Origin: an uncultured Selenomonadaceae bacterium
GTDB taxonomy: Bacteria; Bacillota; Negativicutes; Selenomonadales; Selenomonadaceae
Direction: 5' to 3'
DNA length: 5,171 nt
NCBI GenBank assembly: GCA_905236665.1
Contig: CAJONF010000242.1
Location: 1 to 5,171 of the forward strand
The translations under genes and the position numbers were made by a program. The notes beneath the pieces were generated by a model, which was not told where the DNA came from, searched no databases, and worked only from the letters and a program-made list of their open reading frames with translations. Positions 1-4,727 of the stretch are shown here, piece after piece (position 1 is the stretch's first letter; each line of letters opens with the position of its first letter).

Positions 1-436
1 CGTCGCTCATCGGATTTTCGTAGTAAGGCTCCGTTTCGACGAAGCCGAATTTTTTGTAAAGGCGAATCGCGCTTGCAAGCGGCGTTACCGTATCCAAAAC
101 CATTTCTCTGAAGCCGTCCGCCCGCGCAGATTCGATAATTGCCGCGATAAGTTTACTGCCCGCGTGGTGTTCGCGATAACCTTCGCGGACGAAAAGCCGT
201 TTCATTTCGCAACGTTCGGCGGTGTGTTTATGATAAGCCACGCAACCGATAATTTTGCCGTCGACAGCCGCGCAGAGCAATCGACCTTCGGGCGGTGTGT
301 ACTTCGCAGACAAATCCTTGAGTTCGTCGTCGAAGTGCTGAAAAGATAAATCGCGCCCCAAAAATTTTACGTACTCAATAACAAGCTGTTTGACCTCTTC
401 AATATGATTTGAGCCGTCGAAAATTTTAACCGACAC
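1..436 (-). CDS. GNAT-family N-acetyltransferase, 3' end cut by window edge
   Basis: I translated this frame by hand: 145 codons are visible and it is still open at position 1. GNAT enzymes move an acetyl group from acetyl-CoA to an amine; the substrate here is unknown. The C-terminal half carries the fold's landmarks: CEMKRLFV (about residues 76-83, the strand before the acetyl-CoA loop), REGYREHHAGSKL (84-96, the pyrophosphate-binding loop and helix), and LYKKFGF followed by YYENP (126-142), typical of the GNAT C-terminus. The loop is degenerate: the usual R-x-x-G-x-G/A reads R-E-H-H-A-G, with His in place of the central Gly. The start is GTG at 436-434. A TGA lies in frame three codons upstream, and an AGGAG lies 10 nt away. 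An ATG beside the SD opens another frame that stops after six codons. Family members are about 150-160 residues, so little is missing. It is transcribed divergently from the transglycosylase gene. Confidence 0.85.
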   Translation of the reverse strand, partial: MSVKIFDGSNHIEEVKQLVIEYVKFLGRDLSFQHFDDELKDLSAKYTPPEGRLLCAAVDGKIIGCVAYHKHTAERCEMKRLFVREGYREHHAGSKLIAAIIESARADGFREMVLDTVTPLASAIRLYKKFGFVETEPYYENPMSD

Positions 437-450
437 TAAAATTCATCTCC

Positions 451-483
451 TATGGAAAATTTCCAGCGTATAAATTTTCCGTA
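451..483. repeat. Inverted repeat upstream of the acetyltransferase SD
   Basis: The arms TATGGAAAATT (451-461) and AATTTTCCGTA (473-483) are complementary at 10 of 11 positions around an 11-nt spacer. The repeat abuts the SD of the minus-strand acetyltransferase gene. It could act as an operator dyad or as a leader hairpin. I cannot find a convincing -35/-10 pair for that gene, so its position relative to a transcription start is unknown. The arms are AT-rich, and a chance origin is possible. Confidence 0.4.
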
Positions 484-541
484 CAAAAAAAAAATCCTGC
501 CGTGTGCAAAAATTTATAATGCCTTTCAAATAGAAATAGTG

Positions 542-547
542 TATACT
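542..547 (+). promoter_or_regulatory. Candidate -10 box for the lytic transglycosylase gene
   Basis: TATACT matches the sigma-A -10 consensus at five of six bases and would place the transcript start near 554, giving a leader of about 33 nt. The expected -35 region (about 518-525) shows no good TTGACA match, so this may be a weak or activator-dependent promoter. A TATAAT at 515-520 also lacks a partner at the proper distance. Confidence 0.35.
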
Positions 548-586
548 ACAACTCAAAATATTTTTGGATAAAAAGGAGCAAATTTT

Positions 587-1141
587 ATGAAACCTTTAAA
601 ACTTTTTAGAAAGATGATAATGGCTACGAGCTTGGCTTTTATAATTTTTGTTAGCGGCGGTGAGGCTGAGGCGGTTGATTATTACAGCGCGATTTATCAA
701 ACGGTGAACCGCTACAACGGCAACGAAGTCGAATGCGATTGGATAACGCGAGCTATTCTCTACGCGTCGAGTGAATATCAAGTCGATCCGATTTTAATCA
801 CAGCGATAATGGAAGCGGAGAGTAATTTTAATTTCCATGCAACTAGCCCTGTCGGCGCGATAGGTTTAATGCAACTTATGCCGTCTACTGCCGCAGGTCT
901 TGGCGTAAATCCTCATAACCCGCTAGAAAATATCATCGGTGGCACGATTTACATAAAAAATCAGCTGGGACGTTTCAAAGATTGGGGAGCATATTCCGTC
1001 ACGGACGCTGTTGCCGCTTACAATGCTGGGCCCGGCGCAGTAGAAAAACATGGCGGCGTTCCTAACTATTCTGAAACTGTTCATTACGTTATCAAGGTCG
1101 CCAATAATTACAAAAATCTTTTAGCGTTGATTCAAGCTTAA
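587..1141 (+). CDS. Secreted lytic transglycosylase, SLT domain
   Basis: A 184-residue lytic transglycosylase, which cleaves the MurNAc-GlcNAc bond of peptidoglycan non-hydrolytically and leaves 1,6-anhydroMurNAc. Residues 1-29 form a signal peptide: basic start (K3, K5, R8, K9), hydrophobic stretch around 12-23, and an A-E-A signal peptidase I site at 27-29. No lipobox Cys is present, so the mature enzyme of about 155 residues is probably free outside the membrane. The SLT motifs appear in order: ILITAIMEAESNF (69-81) with catalytic Glu78 before Ser79, GLMQLMP (93-99), and AAYNAGPGAV (143-152). The length suits a single-domain enzyme with no LysM or other wall-binding module. The ATG is preceded by AGGAG (574-578) at 8 nt. 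It stands alone, divergent from the acetyltransferase and convergent with cdaA-cdaR. The SLT-superfamily call is firm; the exact subfamily is not. Confidence 0.95.
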   Translation: MKPLKLFRKMIMATSLAFIIFVSGGEAEAVDYYSAIYQTVNRYNGNEVECDWITRAILYASSEYQVDPILITAIMEAESNFNFHATSPVGAIGLMQLMPSTAAGLGVNPHNPLENIIGGTIYIKNQLGRFKDWGAYSVTDAVAAYNAGPGAVEKHGGVPNYSETVHYVIKVANNYKNLLALIQA

Positions 1142-1149
1142 CACAATTC

Positions 1150-1184
1150 AAAAAAGCCCCGTGTGAGCAGCACGGAGCCTTTTT
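1150..1184. terminator. Bidirectional intrinsic terminator between convergent genes
   Basis: An A-run (1150-1155), arm GCCCCGTG (1156-1163), 7-nt loop, arm CACGGAGC (1171-1178) and CTTTTT (1179-1184). In the plus-strand transcript one stem position is a C/A mismatch. In the minus-strand transcript the same position is a U/G wobble, so all eight pairs form, and the stem is followed by six U. It should end both the transglycosylase message and the cdaA-cdaR message, and looks better matched to the latter. Confidence 0.8.
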
Positions 1185-1191
1185 CAAGCGT

Positions 1192-1295
1192 ATGTGTTAT
1201 ATTTTAGGAGAGCTTTAACGAAAGCCTGAACGCAGTTTATCACACATGAAAATAATTATCAAGACCTTTCGGAAAATTTTTTGAGAAAAATTTTC
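1192..1295. other. Intergenic spacer with weak hairpins downstream of cdaR
   Basis: No gene is visible between the terminator and the cdaR stop codon. Three small inverted repeats occur: ATGTGT (1192-1197) with ACACAT (1242-1247), enclosing GCTTT (1212-1216) with AAAGC (1221-1225); and separately GAAAATTTTT (1272-1281) with AAAAATTTTC (1286-1295), a perfect but entirely AT-dominated stem just beyond the cdaR stop. They would be transcribed as the cdaR 3' untranslated region and may protect or end the message. Confidence 0.3.
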
Positions 1296-1299
1296 AAAG

Positions 1300-2247
1300 C
1301 TAATTACTGGTTTGGTCGCGCATGACGGGTTTACGGATAACTTCGGCGGTAACGGTAACTTCATTGCTTGGTATGGTTACACCTTCGGGCACGACGAGCC
1401 GCAATGTGCTTTTGAAAAACCGTTGTCCCGTCTGCACAGTGAAAGGCACGGTCTTTAACGTCACGATTGAATTTATCACGGATTCCGCACCGCTGATTTC
1501 CATTTGCGCCGGCTCAACAGTAATTTTCGTAAGCTCCCAACCGTCCATAACAGATAATTCTGGGATAATGGGAACGATTCTTTTTTTTATGCCGCTTTCT
1601 ATTTCAACGGAGGCTGTGATAACGCTTGGTACCACGTGAATTCGATTGACTGCCTGATTTTTTTCGTCCACAGCATTTAGCGGGATTTGCACTTCAAAAC
1701 TATTCGTCTGGTTATTCAATTTCACCGTGCCATACACTTTGCTGACCTGCTCAACGAAACTTTTGGCTCCGACTATTGTCACATATTCCATTGACTTGCC
1801 GATTTCTTTTATTGATGTTTCTGTTCCCACCGTACCACTCGTCAATATTTCTATGGGAATTTGGCGTTCTGTAAGCGGGTCTAACTTGACATTTAGGACT
1901 GTAGGCTTTGTTTCCACCAATTCAAACCCCGAAGGCATTACCACTTGCGGATTAATTTGGTGCACACCCTCTCCCAATCCTTCCAAATTTGCATACACCC
2001 GAAACGCATTAGCATCGTATTTCACATAATAAGAACGCGGCGCTCTTGTATTTATCTGCACTGTTGTTTCTTCACTCACAGCCATATATTCATACGGTGT
2101 GTTTGACATTGTCAGCGGCACGGTATAAGATCCTTCTATCGCCGGATCTTGGTCTGCCATAACATATACCCACATGATAAACGCCACCAAAAGCGCGATC
2201 ATTTTTTTTAGCAGATTGTGGCGGAAAATGTTTATTATTCGTGTCAT
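1300..2247 (-). CDS. cdaR: CdaR, YbbR-repeat regulator of diadenylate cyclase
   Basis: A 315-residue membrane protein that in Bacillota partners CdaA and modulates c-di-AMP synthesis from the outer face of the membrane. One transmembrane segment lies near residues 12-31 (hydrophobic run ending in MWVYVMA). About 280 exported residues follow, made of three YbbR-like beta-rich repeats at roughly 40-125, 126-219 and 220-306. Recurrent segments such as MEYVTIVGAKSFVEQVSKV and AQMEISGAESVINSI mark equivalent positions. Bacillus subtilis CdaR is longer, with four repeats. I place the start at ATG 2247-2245 rather than the upstream in-frame ATG at 2262: GGAGG lies 8 nt before the former, and its ATG overlaps the cdaA TGA as ATGA, the usual sign of translational coupling. 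No glmM follows; the operon ends in the 1150-1184 terminator. Confidence 0.9.
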   Translation of the reverse strand: MTRIINIFRHNLLKKMIALLVAFIMWVYVMADQDPAIEGSYTVPLTMSNTPYEYMAVSEETTVQINTRAPRSYYVKYDANAFRVYANLEGLGEGVHQINPQVVMPSGFELVETKPTVLNVKLDPLTERQIPIEILTSGTVGTETSIKEIGKSMEYVTIVGAKSFVEQVSKVYGTVKLNNQTNSFEVQIPLNAVDEKNQAVNRIHVVPSVITASVEIESGIKKRIVPIIPELSVMDGWELTKITVEPAQMEISGAESVINSIVTLKTVPFTVQTGQRFFKSTLRLVVPEGVTIPSNEVTVTAEVIRKPVMRDQTSN

Positions 2248-3098
2248 TTTTCCGCCCTCCATTTTGAAAGGAACTTGCTCAAAAATTTATCTTCCTTTTT
2301 AACAAAAGCCGGGCGGATTTTGGCTGCTAAAGTTTTTTCGTCGAAATGGCGCATTAATCGCCCGCTTTCCGCTACAGATATAGTCCCTGTCTCCTCGCTC
2401 ACCACGATTATTAGCGCGTCGCATTGTTCAGATAAACCGATTGCCGCACGATGCCGGGTGCCAAGCTCTGTGGATAATTCGTGATTCTCTGTTAGGGGCA
2501 ATACGCACGCCGCTGATATTAACCGATTGCCACGGATTATCGCCGCCCCGTCGTGCAATGGCGTATTTACTATAAACACATTTAATAAAAATTCCGAGGT
2601 AATTATTCCGTCTATGTGTATACCCGTGACGGATATATCGTTCAATTTCATTTCGCGTTCCAACACCATGAGTGCGCCCGTTTTCGTCTGCGATAATTTG
2701 TTTGTCGTTTTGACCAGCTCTTCTACTACTATATCTGCTTCTTTGCTGTCTAATAGCGAACCGCTCTTGCGAATAAATTTTCCTTGTCCTATTTGCTCCA
2801 ATGCACGTCGCAGTTCTGGTTGAAATAAGATTGGCAACGCGATTAGGAGCCATTCCGAACTTTTCTGCAAGAGCCATGTCATAACGTGCAGATTGAGCCA
2901 ACCGCAGATTATCGTTAGCAAGATGATTATCAGCAAGCCCTTAACTAAGGTCATGGCGCGGGTATCTTGAATCATCTGATAGACTTTGTACAGGATTGCC
3001 GCTACAACTAGGATATCAAAAATATCGAGCGGTCCTATTGTCGTGACTAGGTCTCGGACTTTGGTTGGAATTTCTAAATCTATTGGCAACTGCACCAC
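2244..3098 (-). CDS. cdaA: CdaA (DacA), membrane diadenylate cyclase
   Basis: Joins two ATP molecules into c-di-AMP, the messenger controlling potassium and osmolyte transport and, indirectly, cell-wall integrity in Bacillota. The 284 residues match the usual CdaA length. Three membrane helices lie near 27-43, 50-67 and 73-92, followed by the CdaA-typical FQPELRRALEQIG (92-104). The DAC domain covers about 110-250. Its two catalytic signatures are intact: LHDGAAI with D183-G184-A185, and GTRHRAAIG with R215-H216-R217. The start is uncertain: GTG GTG at 3098-3093 has GGAG immediately upstream, only 1 nt from the first GTG and 4 nt from the second. A TTG at 3089 is 10 nt away. An ATG at 3105-3103 is out of frame. 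The gene is promoter-proximal to cdaR and overlaps it by 4 nt, so the two proteins should be made together as a membrane pair. Confidence 0.95.
   Translation of the reverse strand: MVQLPIDLEIPTKVRDLVTTIGPLDIFDILVVAAILYKVYQMIQDTRAMTLVKGLLIIILLTIICGWLNLHVMTWLLQKSSEWLLIALPILFQPELRRALEQIGQGKFIRKSGSLLDSKEADIVVEELVKTTNKLSQTKTGALMVLEREMKLNDISVTGIHIDGIITSEFLLNVFIVNTPLHDGAAIIRGNRLISAACVLPLTENHELSTELGTRHRAAIGLSEQCDALIIVVSEETGTISVAESGRLMRHFDEKTLAAKIRPAFVKKEDKFLSKFLSKWRAEK
2256..2260 (-). promoter_or_regulatory. SD of cdaR, inside the cdaA 3' end
   Basis: GGAGG on the minus strand, 8 nt before the ATG at 2247. The first possible in-frame ATG (2262) overlaps this SD and has none of its own, so this site decides the start. 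It sits inside the last codons of cdaA, so ribosomes finishing cdaA would expose it. Confidence 0.75.
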
Positions 3099-3125
3099 TC
3101 TCCATGAAATTATTTTTCCACTAAC

Positions 3126-3154
3126 AATATACTACAAAATTTTTTCAGATTCAA
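3126..3154 (-). promoter_or_regulatory. Sigma-A-type promoter of cdaA-cdaR
   Basis: On the minus strand TTGAAT (3154-3149), a 17-nt spacer, then TATATT (3131-3126): four of six and five of six consensus matches at ideal spacing. The predicted transcript start is near 3119, leaving a leader of about 20 nt. This makes cdaA-cdaR a unit separate from msrAB upstream. Between the msrAB stop and this promoter there is only a weak AT hairpin (AAAAATT/AATTTTT near 3185-3197), so some read-through from msrAB is possible. Confidence 0.7.
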
Positions 3155-3188
3155 TATTAGAGAATGGCAAAGTTCTATTGAAAAATTT

Positions 3189-4325
3189 TTAATTTTTGAA
3201 AAGGGTAAGCCAATCGCCGTAGCCTTCCTCCACCATATTTTCTTGCGGAATGAAACGTAAAGCCGCACTGTTTATGCAATAATGCAAACCGCCTTTATCT
3301 GCTGGACCGTCATCGAACACGTGCCCCAAATGCGAGCCGCTTGCTTTAGCACGAACTTCTATCCGCTCCATACCAAACGATAGATCTTTGTGCTCAACTA
3401 AGAATTCTTTATCTATCGGTTTGCTAAACGACGGCCAGCCGCAACTAGATTCAAATTTGTCTGTAGATGAAAATAGTGGTTGACCCGTTGTCACGTCAAC
3501 ATAAATTCCCTCGCGAAATTCTTCGTCATATTCATTTTTAAACGGCGGCTCAGTTGCCGCTTCCTGCGTCACTGCTCGTTGAAGTTCGCTAAGGTCTTTT
3601 AACGTCTCTTTGCTCGGCTTGCCATATACTCTGCTACGTGAAAAATCTTTGTTAGCAAATTTTTCTGCTACTTTTACTTTTGCCTGCTCATCTATCAATG
3701 ACCGTGATACATGACAATAGCCGTTCGGATTTTTTATCAAATACTCCTGATGTTCTTCTTCTGCACGGTAAAAATTTTTTATCGGTAGACATTCCACCAC
3801 CACTTTATCAAAAAAATTTCCCTGCAACTCTTTTAAAGATTCTTTTATAATTTTTTCGTCGGCAGGATTGCTGAAATAAACTCCCGTGCGATAATTTATA
3901 CCTTGGTCTTTACCTTGTTCATTTACTAACGTCGGATCTATCGACTGGTAGTAAATGCCTAACAATTTTTTTAAAGAAATGGCGTCGGGATTGTATATCA
4001 CGTGCGCCGATTCAGCGTGACCGGAACCTTTGTAAACTTCGCGATAAGTTGGATTGCGCGTCGCACCATTTGAATAGCCGACTTCCACACTGGTGACACC
4101 GGGGACATTTCTCATTAAATATTCTGTGCCCCAAAAACATCCGCCCGCCAAATAAATTTCTGCCTCGCCGTCGATTTTGTGATTCTGCTGAATAATTTCT
4201 TCCGGCAATGGCGCGTTTGGTTTTTGTGACGCGGCTATATTTTTGGGCGTCAATATAAAATACGCCACCACAGCTACCGCCGCCACCACGGCTAGCACAC
4301 TCATTAAAATTTTCCCCCTAGACAT
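3189..4325 (-). CDS. msrAB: MsrA-MsrB fusion, membrane-anchored methionine sulfoxide reductase
   Basis: A bifunctional enzyme of 378 residues that reduces both methionine sulfoxide epimers: MsrA the S form, MsrB the R form. Residues 1-27 form a short basic start and a hydrophobic Ala/Val stretch, so the enzyme is probably anchored or exported and acts outside the membrane. MsrA spans about 55-210: GGCFWG with catalytic Cys63, and NPNGYCH with probable resolving Cys204. MsrB spans about 245-365: SCGWPSF with probable resolving Cys295, GSHLGHVFDDGP, and HYCINSAALRF with catalytic Cys350. The CxxC pairs that bind zinc in many MsrB proteins are absent (VDVTTGQPLF at that position). No thioredoxin-like domain is present, unlike Neisseria PilB, so an outside electron donor is needed. 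I choose ATG 4325, with GGGGAGGGG 7 nt upstream, over the in-frame ATG at 4343, which has no SD and lies just after a hairpin. Confidence 0.95.
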   Translation of the reverse strand: MSRGKILMSVLAVVAAVAVVAYFILTPKNIAASQKPNAPLPEEIIQQNHKIDGEAEIYLAGGCFWGTEYLMRNVPGVTSVEVGYSNGATRNPTYREVYKGSGHAESAHVIYNPDAISLKKLLGIYYQSIDPTLVNEQGKDQGINYRTGVYFSNPADEKIIKESLKELQGNFFDKVVVECLPIKNFYRAEEEHQEYLIKNPNGYCHVSRSLIDEQAKVKVAEKFANKDFSRSRVYGKPSKETLKDLSELQRAVTQEAATEPPFKNEYDEEFREGIYVDVTTGQPLFSSTDKFESSCGWPSFSKPIDKEFLVEHKDLSFGMERIEVRAKASGSHLGHVFDDGPADKGGLHYCINSAALRFIPQENMVEEGYGDWLTLFKN

Positions 4326-4332
4326 AAAAATT

Positions 4333-4341
4333 CCCCTCCCC
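4333..4341 (-). promoter_or_regulatory. SD of msrAB
   Basis: GGGGAGGGG on the minus strand, 7 nt before ATG 4325. It decides the start in favour of 4325, shortening the longest possible reading by six residues and putting the basic residues and hydrophobic segment at the true N-terminus. Confidence 0.8.
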
Positions 4342-4348
4342 ATAACAT

Positions 4349-4376
4349 AAAAGCCCTTCCTATGTCACGAAGGGCT
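4349..4376 (-). terminator. Hairpin terminator between tRNA-Arg and msrAB
   Basis: A perfect 8-bp stem, AGCCCTTC (4352-4359) with GAAGGGCT (4369-4376), and a 9-nt loop. In the minus-strand transcript it is followed by a short U-run of four, the first of which belongs to the stem's last pair. It lies 40 nt beyond the tRNA CCA end and 8 nt before the msrAB SD. The likely role is to end the tRNA transcript; the short U-tract suggests it may be leaky and let some transcription reach msrAB. A weak -10-like TATGAT (4392-4387) lies between tRNA and hairpin, so msrAB could instead start there with this hairpin near its 5' end. Confidence 0.6.
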
Positions 4377-4416
4377 AAAAATTTTAATCATATTCACCAT
4401 CTCTAAACACTAAATT

Positions 4417-4493
4417 TGGTGCGATTGGCGCGATTCGAACGCGCGACCTACTGCTTAGGAGGCAGTTGCTCTATCCTGCTGAGCTACAACCGC
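4417..4493 (-). tRNA. tRNA-Arg, anticodon CCU (reads AGG)
   Basis: A full cloverleaf can be drawn by hand. The acceptor arm GCGGTTG/CAATCGC has seven pairs with one G-U. The D arm is GCTC/GAGC. The anticodon stem ACTGC/GCAGT closes the loop CTCCTAA, giving anticodon CCT at 4459-4457. The T arm GCGCG/CGCGC closes TTCGAAT. The discriminator is A, and the terminal CCA is encoded (4419-4417). It decodes the arginine codon AGG. Its promoter ends only a few bases before the mature 5' end, and a hairpin terminator follows, so it appears to be a single-gene transcript. Confidence 0.97.
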
Positions 4494-4502
4494 ATTTTTT
4501 GC

Positions 4503-4531
4503 AGTTTATCACGCCGATTTATTAAAGTCAA
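4503..4531 (-). promoter_or_regulatory. Promoter of tRNA-Arg
   Basis: Minus-strand TTGACT (4531-4526), a 17-nt spacer and TAAACT (4508-4503). The expected start near 4496 is about 3 nt before the mature tRNA 5' end, giving an extremely short 5' leader for RNase P. Confidence 0.8.
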
Positions 4532-4543
4532 TCAAATAAAGGC

Positions 4544-4572
4544 TTGACATAAAAATTATTTAGCGATAAAAT
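4544..4572 (+). promoter_or_regulatory. Promoter of rpoB
   Basis: A perfect TTGACA (4544-4549), a 17-nt spacer and TAAAAT (4567-4572, five of six). The start is expected near 4579, giving a leader of about 149 nt before rpoB. Its -35 box is 12 bp from the -35 box of the divergent tRNA promoter, so the two polymerase sites lie back to back. Confidence 0.8.
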
Positions 4573-4608
4573 TCAAAGCTACTGATTGACCATATGATGG
4601 AATAGGTG

Positions 4609-4652
4609 TGCGCGGCGCAAATGCTTGGTGTTTCTCTAAGGTACGTCGCGCA
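4609..4652 (+). promoter_or_regulatory. GC-rich stem in the rpoB leader
   Basis: TGCGCG (4609-4614) can pair with CGCGCA (4647-4652), closing a 32-nt loop. AAATGC (4619-4624 region, exactly 4619-4621 plus 4622-4624) could instead pair with GCATTT (4650-4655), and the two pairings exclude each other. No riboswitch or ribosomal-protein-binding class is recognised. It precedes the TTAGGAG hairpin in the same leader. Confidence 0.35.
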
Positions 4653-4674
4653 TTTAAATTCAGTTAGGAGTTAG
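4621..4674 (+). other. Possible 17-codon upstream ORF in the rpoB leader
   Basis: ATG at 4621 to TAG at 4672-4674 would encode MLGVSLRYVAHLNSVRS. Codons 7 and 16 are AGG, the codon read by the neighbouring tRNA-Arg(CCU), and the stop falls in the 5' arm of the 4661-4709 hairpin. No SD precedes the ATG (the upstream sequence is GCGCGGCGCAA), so translation is doubtful. I list it because of its position, not because it looks like an established gene. Confidence 0.15.
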
Positions 4675-4709
4675 GAATTTTTTAACTCATCACTCCTAGC
4701 TCCTAATTG
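4661..4709 (+). promoter_or_regulatory. Long hairpin of TTAGGAG-type units before the rpoB SD
   Basis: The arms CAGTTAGGAGTTAGGA (4661-4676) and TCCTAGCTCCTAATTG (4694-4709) form 16 continuous RNA pairs, two of them G-U, with a 17-nt loop. Each arm is two copies of a 7-nt unit (TTAGGAg/TTAGGAa). No U-run follows, so it is not an intrinsic terminator. CACTCC (4691-4696) or GCTCCT (4699-4704) could instead pair with the rpoB SD region GGAGTG (4716-4721) or AGGAGT (4715-4720). A regulatory role is inference; a dispersed inverted-repeat element is the main alternative. Confidence 0.6.
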
Positions 4710-4713
4710 ACAA

Positions 4714-4719
4714 AAGGAG
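4714..4719 (+). promoter_or_regulatory. SD of rpoB
   Basis: AAGGAG, 8 nt before the ATG at 4728. It is complementary to two separate segments of the upstream hairpin's loop and 3' arm, which could mask it. Confidence 0.85.
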
Positions 4720-4727
4720 TGGCTTCA

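Noticed and set aside
164..349. Plus-strand 61-codon open frame
   Set aside because: Lies wholly antisense to the GNAT gene, which has clear family motifs; no SD.
504..509. TTGCAC on the minus strand as a -35 box for the GNAT gene
   Set aside because: At 16-18 nt downstream there is only a T-run and no acceptable -10.
596..781. Minus-strand 61-codon open frame
   Set aside because: Antisense to the signal peptide and start of the transglycosylase gene; no recognisable motif.
1322..2029. Two plus-strand frames of about 100 codons (1322-1639, 1727-2029)
   Set aside because: Antisense to cdaR; composition is that of a mirrored coding strand and no SD is seen.
2218..2823. Plus-strand frames at 2218-2484 and 2527-2823
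   Set aside because: Antisense shadows of cdaA.
2428..2901. Minus-strand 157-codon frame
   Set aside because: Same strand but another frame inside cdaA, whose DGA and RHR motifs prove the true frame.
2986..3192. Plus-strand 68-codon frame
   Set aside because: Antisense to the cdaA start and its promoter; no SD and no recognisable product.
4677..4709. rpoB leader hairpin as an intrinsic terminator
   Set aside because: No U-run follows the 3' arm on the plus strand; the only T-run is in the loop.
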